From: Dendrophyllia cribrosa
Lineage: Eukaryota; Cnidaria; Anthozoa; Scleractinia; Dendrophylliidae
DNA: 64,000 nucleotides
Direction: 5' to 3'
Assembly (NCBI GenBank): GCA_024195265.1
Contig: JAJLRJ010000009.1
Coordinates: 13,406,291 to 13,470,290 of the forward strand
Shown one piece after another: positions 54,301 through 64,000 of the stretch. Below the pieces are notes generated by a model. The model saw only the letters and a list, made by a program, of their open reading frames with translations. It was not told the DNA's origin and searched no databases. How positions within the stretch are numbered: position 1 is the first letter of the stretch; each line of letters begins with the position of its first letter. The translations under genes and the position numbers were made by a program.

Positions 54301-57300
54301 TCAGAAATCTAGAAAATCATTATCGAGAGGTAAAAATTTACTAAAACAGGATAGATAGTGAGTAGCGTAGCCAATAAGAGAACAGCATTCATGATAGAAC
54401 GCTAGTAGATTTATACTAAAACAAAATAGATAGTGAGTAGCGTAGCCAATATAAGAACAGCATTCGTGATAGAACGCTAGTAGATTTATACTAAAACAAA
54501 ATAGATAGTGAGTAGCGTAGCCAATATAAGAACAGCATTCGTGATTGAACGCTAGTAGATTTATACTAAAACAAAATAGATAGTGAGTAGCGTAACCAAT
54601 AAGAGAACAGCATTCGTGATAGAACGCTAGTAGATTTATACTAAAACAAAATAGATAGTGAGTAGCGTAGCCAATATAAGAACAGCATTCGTGATAGAAC
54701 ACTAGTAGATTTATACTAAAACAAAATAGATAGTGAGTAGCGTAGCCAATAAGAGAACAGCATTCGTGATAGAACGCTAGTAGATTTATACTAAAACAAA
54801 ATAGATAGTGAGTAGCGTAGCCAATAAGAGAACAGCATTCCTGATAGAACGCTAGTAGATTTATAGTAAAACAAAATAGATAGTGAGTAGCGTAGCCAAT
54901 ATAAGAACAGCAATCATGATAGAACGCTAGTAGATTTATACTAAAACAAAATAGATAGTGAGTAGCGTAGCCAATAAGAGAACAGCATTCGTGATAGAAC
55001 GCTAGTAGATTTATACTAAAACAAAATAGATAGTGAGTAGCGTAGCCAATAAGAGAACAGCATTCCTGATAGAACGCTAGTAGATTTATAGTAAAACAAA
55101 ATAGATAGTGAGTAGCGTAGCCAATATAAGAACAGCATTCATGATAGAACGCTAGTAGATTTATACTAAAACAAAATAGATAGTGAGTAGCGTAGCCAAT
55201 AAAAGAACAGCATTCGTGATAAAACGCTAGTAGATTTATACTAAAACAAAGTAGATAGTGAGTAGCGTAGCCAATAAGAGAACAGCATTCGTGATAGAAC
55301 GCTAGTAGATTTATACTAAAACAAAATAGATAGTGAGTAGCGTAGCCAATAAGAGAACAGCATTCATGATAGAACGCTAGTAGATTTATACTAATAGTAA
55401 AACAAAATAGATAGTGAGTAGCGTAGCCAATAAGAGAACAGCATTCGTGATAGAACGCTAGTAGATTTATACTAAAACAAAATAGATAGTGAGTAGCGTA
55501 GACAATAAGAGAACAGCATTCGTGATAAAACGCTAGTAAATTTATGCTAAATATGAATAGACGAAAGAAAATAAGACGAAAAGAGAAAAATATTGATCAT
55601 GTGTCTGAACAAAAAAAAAGGAGCGAAATTTTGTCGCGGGGTTCCTTGGCGAAGGTTCCGGTCGACAGGGAGTGAATGAAGGAGCTGTTAAAGTGATCGG
55701 CTACGGAATATGACAAAGATTTAATGCTTCCTTAGAAATGTTTCTCGCTTTTGTTTTAAGGCGGAGAAAGCATAAAGATCTCTACATTACGGTTGTAGGA
55801 GCTCAAACGAGCAAGTCATTAAAAAAGCGGCGATCGATTCAGCTTTGATGTTAGCTTCAGGATGGTTTTGAAAATTTGGTACCGAAGGAAAGGACTAAAA
55901 AGTCACATCATCTACAGGTAACAGGATTTTTAAAACGTTTAAATTTGTGCATTTGTGCTGTAAAACTTTGTAAGACGGACTTGAAGCTTTTAATACTGTC
56001 TTCGCTGCAGTTCTTCAGACTTTTTGCCGCTCTGTTCACTGAGGTAGCCGTGTGTTTCAGTTTGTTTTGATTCGGAATTTACACGCTGCTTGTTGTGCAT
56101 GCCTCGGCACGCTTAATTAAAATTACCAATAGCCGCGGCGTGTTGCGGCTATTGTTATTTCGAATTTTATACAATTTTATACAAACTAGGAAAAACTAGG
56201 TAAAAGTTGAAACGTGTAACCGCAGCTATAAACCGCTGTTTCGAATAGTTCAGTTCAGTGCAGTGCACTAGCCGGCCCGGGAGCGCGCTGTTAGTGAAGG
56301 ATCTTAAACTCAGTTCAATAAACGTTATATTACGTTTATATCTCTAGTACTAATAGTAACTTTTAACACAACTATTACTATTTTTCCATGTTACCTTTCC
56401 CACAGCATCATCTAATGCAGTGACCATTGCAGCATAGATCCTTCTACGTTCATCCTCGATGTTATTAAACTTCTTGATAAGATTCTCTGGGGCTTGTAGA
56501 GGCTGGATTGCATTAGCACTGTGTACAGCCTGATGAGGTAGGTACAAATACAATGGCTTGGAAGGTTCATGGGATTGGATGATATTCGCTGCTAGTTCGG
56601 CGAATAGATCAGTGCTGTACATACCCCATTTGGTAAAGTCATTCTGAAAGAACAAAGAGAGAGAGCGAGAAATAAAATTGGGCCGAAAGACAGATTTTCA
56701 GAAGTAGGCAAAGGCCAGAAAGGATAAGCATTTTGCTTTCAATTAATTTGTCCGCCGCTTCTCCCTGTAGAAACAAAAATACTTATTGTAGAGCATCTTA
56801 ATTCCATTAACCTATCGACTGAAAAGGTGCTTATTGTTTGGCAAGATAAGGTGAGGTGGAGTGGGGGGGGGGGGGTGCTCCCCTAGATCCTGGAAATTAG
56901 TAACTTAATCGTAAGCAAGTTGACGGTTTGATTTACCCCCGCGGTCGTGTGGTAGATTTATTGTGTCCATTATATTCTGCATGCGACAAAGTTGTACTGT
57001 CAAATCTGCCACCATGTTGTTTCCTTGTCTTTGCTCCACATTAAAACTTTTCTCTGATAAAAACCACATGTACGTTAATCTATTTCACGACTTAATTCAC
57101 TTGGACCGCGCGTGAAGTAGAAAATTATATTATAACCTCGGTATTGTTATGGAAGTCAAGTCCCCAACCCTGAAGAGGTGCGTCCGACGAATGGTCCCAA
57201 TAGTCTTCTTTGCCAGTCCAATAACCAAAGAATGAGTCAAATCCACGCTTGGTAGGGGTGTAGGCGTACTTGAAGAAGCCTAGATGCCACTAAAATCAAC

Positions 57301-59691
57301 AGAAATAATCACAAAACATACAATACAGTACAATACAATCTTAATAGCATTGTCACAATGATGTCAAACTTTGAGTCAGAGGCAATTAAAGGTGGCGAAT
57401 GGTCTTTCAAAGATTATGGGTTTCGCAAAATTATAGTTGAATTTCACTGGTCTCGCAGACTCGCTATGTTATTTCAGCGGTTCTCTGCGTTTAAGAGTCT
57501 CGATTTTTTCGCAAAGCAGTTTCAGAATTCTAGGTCTCTATCTCGGTATCGCATTTTAAAAGATCAAAAAGGCTCGCGATCGGACTCGCAAAGAAAGTGC
57601 TTGTCTTTCCGTCTAGCAAAGTCTCGAATTTACTATTTCCAGCTTTCGAGTCAGTGGCTGAGATCCTAATATGTTTGCATAACTAAGTAGTATACTTTCC
57701 TGTATTGCTGTTTTACAAGGTACAGGTTCTGTTAAACTTTTTTAGGCTGCTGTCAAGTAACATTCCTATAAAAGTGACTATTCAAATGAGCTACTGAGCA
57801 TGCACTTTCTTATCAGTTATGGTAGTGTTTATTATGCTGGTTCTAAGTTAAGTCCATGGATGAAACCCCTAAGTGTCACAGTTCAAATGCGGAAAACTTA
57901 ATTAAGCAGTACTTTTCAACGGAGCAAGGTGATTTGACGTTTTGAATCTATGGATGAATCGTAAATTGGCCGTTCAAATGTTAAAAGCTTCCGTGCATTA
58001 TATTTCTCCGTTGTGCTTTTCTAGACTTATCTATTTTTCTTCTTGTAAGAAATTGCCATTCTGACTTTAAACCCTTTCAGCCCCAGTATCAACAAACAAA
58101 TTCTCCCCACTGGTTTTCATTTATTTTGTATGGTGCTAGACGGGAACAGTTGTTTAAATGGGTGGGGTGGGGGAGATGAGATCAACAACGGACCGATAGC
58201 GGCTGCGTGAGGCGCCTTCATATCAAGGCCCGGGGGGGGGGGGGGGGGGGATCCCCCGGGATCAAGGCAGTTCACCTTGAGTGATCATTTCCTTAATTGT
58301 CATAGCGTGTACGCCTGATCATGCAGTAATATTTCTGGGAGAAAAAATTTATGTTGATCACTATTGCAGGGACTTAAAGGGTTAAACGGTAAAGCTGCCA
58401 AACCTTGCCAACTCCATGTGTTGCATATCCAAGTTCTTTTAAGTACTGGGGCATAAGGGTCTCATTTAACCCCAATCCGTAAGGTTGTGCTGCCAAAATA
58501 ACACCATTCTGCATACCTAGTTTAAGGTGATAATGCAAAACCATAATCAAAATACCAGTCTAGCCAGTTCTCCAGTTTTTTTTTTCTCATGTATTCTTGC
58601 TAGCTGTCAGATTTATATCATATCCTTCCTTCCTCCCTCCCTCCCTCCCTCCCTCCCTCCCTCCCTCCCTCCCTCCCTCCCTCCCTCCCTCCCTCCCTCC
58701 CTCCCTCCCTCCCTCCCTCCCTCCCTCCCTCCCTCCCTCCCTCCCTCCCTCCCTCCTTCCTTCCTTCCTTCCTTCCTTTACTACAATAGTGTTAAAAATT
58801 AACAAAACAGAAAAGAAACAAAATAATCAAAATGTAAGGAAGGAAGGAAGGAAGGAAGGAAGGAAGGACGGACGGACGGACGGACGGACGGACGGACGGA
58901 CGGACGTCAATAAGTCAAGGCTACAAATAACAGCTTAGTCATCAGACAAATGTCTGGTAAATTTGGAATTTTGACTGGTGAACTGCTTAACCTGGCCTGA
59001 CAGATGGACTAGGTAGTTCTGCTACAATTCAATACAGATAAACCATGCAAAAAAAATTGTTGACCATGCAGATTGACTTCTTGTCAGTTCAATATTGTCG
59101 CTGGATTGACAAACGACTTGCTTAAGAAATCAAAGAAAATTATCTGCGGGCTTGATAAGTGGAGGCAGGTATTTGACCTGGAAGACTGGGGGATGTATAA
59201 GATCAACAGTACTATGATTTCATCTAATATTAACGGCAGCTAAAAATAAATTGCATATACTGACTGACCTGTGTGTATTGGGTGTCGACCTGTCATGATT
59301 GCACTCCGAGTAGGTGTACATATAGGTGATACATAGTAGTTATTTAGGATGATCCCATCATTTGCCAGTTTGTCAATGTTAGGTGTAGGAATCTGATTGG
59401 ATCCATGGAAACTTACATCATCCCAACCCTAAAAAAAGAATTCAAGTTCAACGGCAGTAATTTAATATAAAATTATTTCATTCTATTTCATAAAATAATA
59501 AGTTCCACGTAGAATGTTTGGCAGAGGTGCTAAATGGTGTGTTTGTGTGTTGGGTAGGAGTGGGGGGAGACAAGCCTTTAGCCAACAAGGTGTCCAGGCA
59601 TGCTGTGGATGCCCACTTGTTGAAGAAATTCATAAAAATTGCACCTACTCCTTGGGAAATGTCTTCTTTTCATTTCCTGGCTAAAAGCCTA

Positions 59692-59743
<52 letters not shown>

Positions 59744-59982
59744 GCTTGAAACCTCTCTAGTTGGATAAATGAAAATAGGACTTTCAGCATTAGTTAACCT
59801 TTAACTTTAAACTATAATGTAGTAGAATATTATTAATACATACTTACCAAATCATCGGCTACAATGAATATGATATGAGGCTTAGAGCTCTGTGTGGGGA
59901 GATAGCTCCATGAAAGTTGCAGAGCAGAGAGAAAGGTGGCTAAATGGAATATTAGTGTAAACTGCATCCTGGGTAACTGCAT
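50192..59982 (-). CDS. Arylsulfatase (arylsulfatase B/I/J-like), paralogue 2, complete
   Basis: Sulfate-ester hydrolase, probably lysosomal or secreted. Exons: 59982-59848, 59428-59269, 58516-58404, 57289-57137, 56643-56395, 52441-52297, 52201-51929, 50526-50192; all seven intron phases equal those of the plus-strand paralogue (520 aa). Signal peptide within the first 27 residues ([19 protein letters not shown]); a second in-frame ATG at 59967 may be the true start. Retained active-site residues: D43/D44 (IVADD), C82 in CTPTR (formylglycine site), K136/H138 (KWHLG), H228 (HQAVH), D291/N292 (TTDNGG), K313 (RGVK). The C-terminus ([11 protein letters not shown]) is shorter than in the paralogue, and the stop codon directly meets LINE sequence. 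Introns contain the 75-bp minisatellite and several MITEs. Confidence 0.95.
50527..51928. other. Intron 7 of the second arylsulfatase, with a direct repeat
   Basis: GGTTGCGATCCTACTTTATC with GGTTTCTGTCGTGA and ATCAGCCCTGCA-type sequence occurs at about 50580-50675 and again at 51105-51200, 525 bp apart in direct orientation. It also holds the 24-bp poly-C run at 51335-51358. No coding content. Confidence 0.6.
53499..53663. mobile_element. 161-bp MITE, TA target duplication, GAGTGATTTTCGTAAG ends
   Basis: The body at 53501-53661 begins GAGTGATTTTCGTAAGACCG and ends with its exact inverse, bordered by TA. The interior has TTAGTAGGCACTAGTAGACA and TTAGCTAATG words. Tc1/mariner-type MITE in arylsulfatase 2 intron 5. 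Confidence 0.8.
53717..53833. repeat. 117-bp palindrome (foldback), AACAGTTATTCAT ends
   Basis: AACAGTTATTCATCGAGG with GCCGAATATGAGCTGATATA at the left is mirrored on the right, around a GCCGCCGCGCCGA loop flanked by GTTGG/CCAAC. One half of the same sequence occurs at 44198-44243, just before duplication copy B. Confidence 0.85.
54345..55550. repeat. 75-bp minisatellite, 16 copies
   Basis: The unit contains GATAGTGAGTAGCGTAGCC, then AATAAGAGAACAGCATTC and GATAGAACGCTAGTAGATTT. The GTAGCGTAG word recurs every 75 bp from 54361, with one 9-bp irregularity near 55390. Copies differ at a few fixed positions (ATAAG/AAGAG, TCGTG/TCATG/TCCTG), suggesting higher-order expansion. Since 75 is divisible by three, the minus strand stays open for 25-residue repeats (54301-54702), but there is no evidence of translation. 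It lies in intron 5 of the second arylsulfatase. Confidence 0.95.
56130..56225. repeat. End fragment related to the 23926-26430 element
   Basis: CCGCGGCGTGTTGCGGCTAT and TGTTATTTCGAATTTTA, followed by TAGGTAAAAG and AACCGCAGCTATA, resemble the right end of the element at 26355-26430. Only this end is visible here. Confidence 0.45.
58070..58386. mobile_element. Decayed TTAA-type MITE, AACCCTTTCAGCCCC ends, with poly-G
   Basis: TTTAAACCCTTTCAGCCCC at the left and GGGACTTAAAGGGTTAAA at the right form imperfect inverted ends like those at 27106-27307. A 19-bp poly-G run (58232-58250) is inside. In arylsulfatase 2 intron 3... bordering exon 3; the strand-order position is just downstream of that exon. 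Confidence 0.45.
58630..58782. repeat. (CCTC/CCTT)n microsatellite
   Basis: About 30 CCTC units followed by a short CCTT run. A related (AAGG)n then (ACGG)n tract lies at 58837-58906. The translated frames ([16 protein letters not shown]) are repeat artefacts. Intron 2 of the second arylsulfatase. Confidence 0.95.
58837..58906. repeat. (AAGG)n-(ACGG)n microsatellite
   Basis: About 7 AAGG units followed by about 10 ACGG units, roughly complementary in composition to the CCTC/CCTT tract 55 bp away, so the pair could fold on each other. Confidence 0.9.
59692..59742. repeat. Poly-G tract, 51 bp
   Basis: Longest uninterrupted G run in the window, in intron 1 of the second arylsulfatase, about 100 bp from exon 1. 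Confidence 0.95.
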
Positions 59983-61620
59983 GTGGACTGTTAAGAAAAT
60001 CACAATGGATCAATTTGACAAATTTGTTCTTTTTGGTCTGAAAGGAGTGCGGGATCAGTCCTTCAGATGAGCTGAAAAAAAAATAAAAAAGAACAAAGAA
60101 GTGATTGATCACTGTAATTGAATCTAATGGGCATGGGCTCCTGAGTGGGCTGAATGAACCAGATGACCAACTTAAGATAATTTTGCTACTCTCCCTGGCC
60201 CAGATGGGATGCTAGTCCATTAGAAGTTTACCCAACCCCTTCCCCACAATGTTCTGTCTGTCCACTGCACCTCCGCAGTAAGTGGGGGCAACAAGGGGTT
60301 ATTTGAACTTCTAGCTTCCCATCCCCTTTTCTTGGTAATTTCTTCCATGTTGCAACTATTGTATAAAAAAAATCCCTACTTCACACTGTCCTGCTTCTCA
60401 CCACCTTGGAAATCAATCATCTTGCTCTTTCTGTTTTACTGTCTCCTGTGGACTTGCCTGCCCCCTTTTTCCTTGATAACCACTGTCCCCACCCCTCCCT
60501 CCCACACCAACAGTAGTCACTGATTAATAAGTATATAATTATTTTTTCAAGTTTTCTCTGTTTCATTTTAATCCATTTCACGTACTTCCTACCATTTATT
60601 CCCCAGTCCTTTTCACCCCCCCCCCCCCCTCCCCTTCTCTCTCTTCCCCTACCACCACCACCTTCCTCCCCCTCAGTCCATTGACCCCTTCTACCCACCC
60701 ACCTCCCTCCCATGGTGAGCAAGATGGGACCTGGGGGCCCCCAACCCCCTTTGTTTTTGCAAAGAAAATAAAACTCTCCCCACCCAGTTGTGAGCAAGTC
60801 TGGATGCACGGCTGATTACATAACATCAAAATCCTTTACACCTATAAAGGAGCTCAGATCCTGAGAATCTAATAAATAGCGTGCACAATCTACATCATGC
60901 ACTTTTGAAGTGCAGGAGGGCACAGGACAGGCAACGAGCGCCCGGAACGTGAGTCTTCTTGCTGTACCACCCTCGCGTAACTCACGCTCCGCGCTTCGCG
61001 CTCGCGTACCACACTAGCGCGTGTTGTGCATGCTACAGGCTATTTACCGTCTTGTAAAAAGTCTAGTAATAAATTATGATCGTTTGCAAATCGAATTGTC
61101 CCGGAAATTAGGTAGAAAGAGTATAATGTCCATAATGAACAGTATGTCACTTCGAATTTCACCGTGATGGTCTGTGAACATGAATAAAAACATGAGATGC
61201 ACACATGACACACAAGACATATTAAAGGAAGAAATCAAAGAAATGACACTCTACCTTTCAGATTTCTCAACGCGGGGTATATCAATTTTGTTGATCTATC
61301 CATGATGTGAAATACAATTGCAATTATACGTGCGATTTCTCCAGACTACAAAAGCATGCCGCTCACAGACAGATACGATCACCTATGATCCCATGACTTT
61401 CCCGTGGCGACAGCTCCTTCCCAGTCCTTAACCGGTTATGACATTCGCCGAATGAAAAAACAGCAAAATTCTCTGTTGGACAAAAAATTCCTCTTTGTTT
61501 TTCATCCTTTTCCTTTTGGGTGTCTAGAAAACCGGGAACCTTCCCGGGACGTCCCGGAACCCGCGCAACCTACTCCCAGAACTTACCCGAACCTAGCCAG
61601 AACCTGCCGGAAACTCTACC
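59983..61620. other. 5' flank of the second arylsulfatase; no gene recognised
   Basis: It contains a pyrimidine-rich stretch (60600-60710, with a 14-bp C run), a short GC-rich palindromic block (CGCGCTTCGCGCTCGCG near 60985-61010) and otherwise unremarkable sequence. Promoter elements could not be assigned. Confidence 0.5.
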
Positions 61621-61656
61621 CAGAATAAATACCGAAATAGCTGTATTTGCAAGACA

Positions 61657-61895
61657 CCCGGGGGTGGGGGTACTTTGCAAATTTTTGGGTGGGGGTGTGC
61701 TGTTGGGACTTTGAGGCCCTTAACGAAAAACCCTACACCGAAAAACCCTACCCTATCCTAGACCAAATTTTTGAACGCTTTCTTTGTTACTAGTTACCAA
61801 GGGGTCAGTAAAAATGCCGTTCTGCCGGCCGTGCCGATTTTCCATTTGCCAGTTAACCTAGAATAAATACCGAAATAGCTGTATTTGCAAGACAC

Positions 61896-61935
<40 letters not shown>

Positions 61936-62096
61936 ACAGATCAGTTTCGAGAAAAATGATACTCTATTCTAAACCAAAATTCTCTGATTACTATACCCTA
62001 TCCCAGCAGACTAAACCGCCTGTGAAAGCTATACCCTTCACAGCGGCACATACCTATCTGATAGCTCATATATGGGAGTACCCTCCCCCGGGGGGG
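61657..62096. mobile_element. TIR-like element, CCCGGGGGTGGGGGTACT ends, with internal duplication
   Basis: CCCGGGGGTGGGGGTACTTT at the left is roughly mirrored by GGGAGTACCCTCCCCCGGGG at the right. A 44-bp word (GAATAAATACCGAAATAGC ... AAGACACCCGGGGG) occurs at 61622-61664 and again at 61860-61902, followed there by a 36-bp poly-G run. The ACCCTA-rich interior is non-coding. Confidence 0.5.
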
Positions 62097-62439
62097 GACA
62101 AGGGAAGCTGAATTTGTCCGATTGTTTAGCTACCGTTTTCAGTTAGTTTAAAGTCAATACACAGCCCCTCGCTATCAAACTATTACGTATAATATGCAGA
62201 GCTGGCTGTAAGTGTAATAAAAGCCTGACGTAGAGAACGTGTCTAGTTCGTTATTTTCATGAGTTCGAGTTAAGATTTCGAGTTCAAGCCGAAGACTTTC
62301 AAGTGTGAATTGGAATTTCGAAGCAGGAAAGTTTGTGGTCCACTAATTACGTCACTTGGAATTATACTGCAAATTAGTGTTCAACGGATGCAACTTTCCA
62401 TTTAAAAGCTCTTGCCACAAAACTTCGAGGTATGCCAGA

Positions 62440-62786
62440 GGTTGCGTTAAATGGACGCGCCCCCGAGGAGGGATTCCCATATAAAAATGAAGGGGGTATT
62501 CGTCGTACCTTTTAGGGGTTAAAATTTGCAGATTGGTTCCGTTTAGGGTACTTAAATCTAAAATTATCACAGTTAGAATTATCGCGGTACCTTTTAGGGC
62601 ACAAAGCCGAAAAAATATGTCAGAATATGTTGTTTTGAAATTGGTACCTCTTAGGGATAAAAATTAATTTGAGCAACACCCATTAAACAAAATTCTAGTA
62701 CCTTTTGGGGTGTTTTTCAAAAGTTTTCGACATCCCCCGTCATTTTTACATGGGAGTCCCTCCTCTCTCCCAACCCCTCCTCCCCC

Positions 62787-62831
<45 letters not shown>

Positions 62832-62860
62832 AGGGTACGCGACTACCTCTTGGTATCTCC
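62440..62860. repeat. Dispersed repeat with CCTTTTAGGGGTTAAAATTTG and a 44-bp poly-C run
   Basis: GGATTCCCATATAAAAATGA with GGGGGTATTCGTCGTACC and TTTTAGGGGTTAAA at the left is echoed by GTCATTTTTACATGGGAGTCC at the right, giving an inverted structure. The C run is 62788-62831. A similar piece lies at 36060-36110. Confidence 0.5.
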
Positions 62861-63433
62861 GATGCTGTCCTATATGATATAACCAATACATGTCAGGGAC
62901 CGACAGCTTAGAAAAATTTGCGATCAGTTTGTTTGTCGAAATAAAAGCAACTGCTAAGGCGTAAGTCTATCTATTAAACACGATAAACATCGATAAATCC
63001 ATTGCTAAACAGCGAGGAAGATCCAAAGCAATTTCCTGGATTCCGGATTCCGGATTCTGTTACACGGGGCAGAAAAATAGAAACTTTCTTCTGGAATATC
63101 TTGAAATTCGTTTGGTGAGATTCCGTAAAATTTGGCATAGAGATAACATATTGTTAGTTGTCTTTGGTGCCCGTTTACTGTAAAATTTTATAAGGCCAAT
63201 TTTTAAACAGGGACAAAAATACACAAATTGGCAATGCGAAGAGACCGCCTCTAGTTGTAACCCCTACTTTTTTCGTCAGGGAAAGTTTCATCTGGACAGG
63301 CTCTACATGATGCGAAATTTTAGGAGGACTTCACCGACTGAGGAAATTGAAGAAAATCAAACTCAGAGCAGCATAAGCACTGAAAAGTGTCCGTGTTTGG
63401 GCAGTTGTTATTTCATAGTTCAAGTCATTATCT

Positions 63434-63903
63434 TAACCCTATAACCCTATTCCGCCTGTGAGGGGGGGCACAAAGTGCCCGCGCTAACTTTCAACATTTA
63501 TAACTTCTTTAATATGTATTCAAACGCCATCAAACTTTGTGACTTTTCCTAACATTTATCTGGCAACAATTTCATATGAGAATTTTTTGATCACGTGACT
63601 TGATGTTTCCATGGCAACAAGATTTTGACAGCCATGTTTTTTGAAATTTGCATATTTATACCTTTGAATGAAGAAAAACAATGGTTATTGGTATAACTTT
63701 TGTATTTTTACGTCATTTAGCGTTTATTTATTGGTTTTGATTAATTTTGCGTCAATTTGGACGGTTTTTTTAAGAGGTTTTAAAAAAATTCAGAAATCCA
63801 AGATGGCGGCCGTATAACTAATTACCTAATAACTACGTCATATGACGTCATCGTTCCATTGTGCGGACCGCAAAGGAGACAGTATTGGACGTACAATGTG
63901 CCC

Positions 63904-63939
<36 letters not shown>

Positions 63940-63986
63940 CCCCTCCCGGCTCAGGAACTTAAAAAAAGTCAGGCTGAATAGGGTTA
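63434..63986. mobile_element. TTAA-type TIR element with 32-bp poly-C run
   Basis: The left TTAACCCTATAACCCTATTC with CGCCTG is mirrored by CAGGCTGAATAGGGTTAA at the right, with TTAA at both borders. A poly-C run occupies 63905-63936 near the right end. No transposase frame is seen in the 550-bp body. Confidence 0.6.
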
Positions 63987-64000
63987 ACAGTGATGGTTGT

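Noticed and set aside
54301..54702. 133-residue repetitive protein
   Set aside because: It is produced by the 75-bp minisatellite being divisible by three; no promoter, start context or splice support.
54345..55550. CRISPR-like array
   Set aside because: Units are contiguous 75-bp tandem repeats without unique spacers, in a eukaryotic intron.
57358..57669. 103-residue frame in the intron between exons 3 and 4 of the second arylsulfatase
   Set aside because: No similarity to known proteins, no repeat or splice context, and length within chance expectation.
58527..58938. Pro/Ser- and Gly/Arg-rich open frames
   Set aside because: Direct translations of the CCTC/AAGG microsatellites.
59518..59760. 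Frames ending in poly-glycine or poly-proline
   Set aside because: Created by the 51-bp poly-G run; likewise the frames around 15686, 62664 and 62705.

Overview
This is a eukaryotic, intron-rich, AT-leaning window, most likely from an anthozoan cnidarian and probably a stony coral. The inference rests on animal-type genes with GT-AG introns, cnidarian-style gene content and dense small inverted-repeat transposons. No species can be assigned, and nothing here is bacterial: no operons, Shine-Dalgarno sites or CRISPR array.

Four protein genes can be reconstructed exon by exon. (1) 1012-12405, minus: the first ten coding exons (about 408 residues) of DDB1, the CUL4 ubiquitin-ligase adaptor; the gene continues past the left edge. 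(2) 18099-35961, plus: a complete eight-exon arylsulfatase (arylsulfatase B/I/J-like, 522 aa). (3) 36956-39803, minus: a complete two-exon gamma-butyrobetaine dioxygenase-like 2-oxoglutarate oxygenase (438 aa). (4) 50192-59982, minus: a second eight-exon arylsulfatase (520 aa), a paralogue of gene 2 with the same intron phases at all seven introns. The sulfatases lie tail to tail around the dioxygenase. Both keep the formylglycine motif (CSPSR, CTPTR) and the metal and substrate residues of active sulfatases.

The rest is introns and intergenic DNA full of mobile-element relics. Several have ends fixed by terminal inverted repeats plus target-site duplications: Mutator-like elements with 9-bp duplications (17094-17266, 31968-32421), a PIF/Harbinger derivative with a Myb/SANT-like fragment (24357-24892), pogo/Tigger-like TA elements (45506-46412, 48344-48926), TTAA elements (8624-9643, 27106-27307) and elements with 6-bp duplications (13352-14513, 19938-20879). 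A recurring architecture is a short-TIR element whose ends are packed with one small palindromic word (TTCGATTGG, GACGCGTGA, CTAGCCCGG, TGGCGACCA, TTTACCTAGGTAAA). Two LINE 3' ends share a terminal motif but carry different microsatellite tails. One is fused directly to the stop codon of the second arylsulfatase and appears to supply its 3' UTR and poly(A) signal.

Other structures include a 1.4-kb segmental duplication whose second copy carries a transposon at a site empty in the first, a 16-copy 75-bp minisatellite, a nearly perfect 182-bp foldback, a candidate hammerhead ribozyme, and at least nine G or C homopolymer runs of 19-51 bp. I found no rRNA, no convincing tRNA and no clear new multi-gene system. 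The most unusual items are the transposon carrying a membrane-protein reading frame (13.4-14.5 kb), the LINE-supplied gene end (49.7-50.2 kb) and the amplified mini-exon inside an arylsulfatase intron (34.1-35.3 kb).
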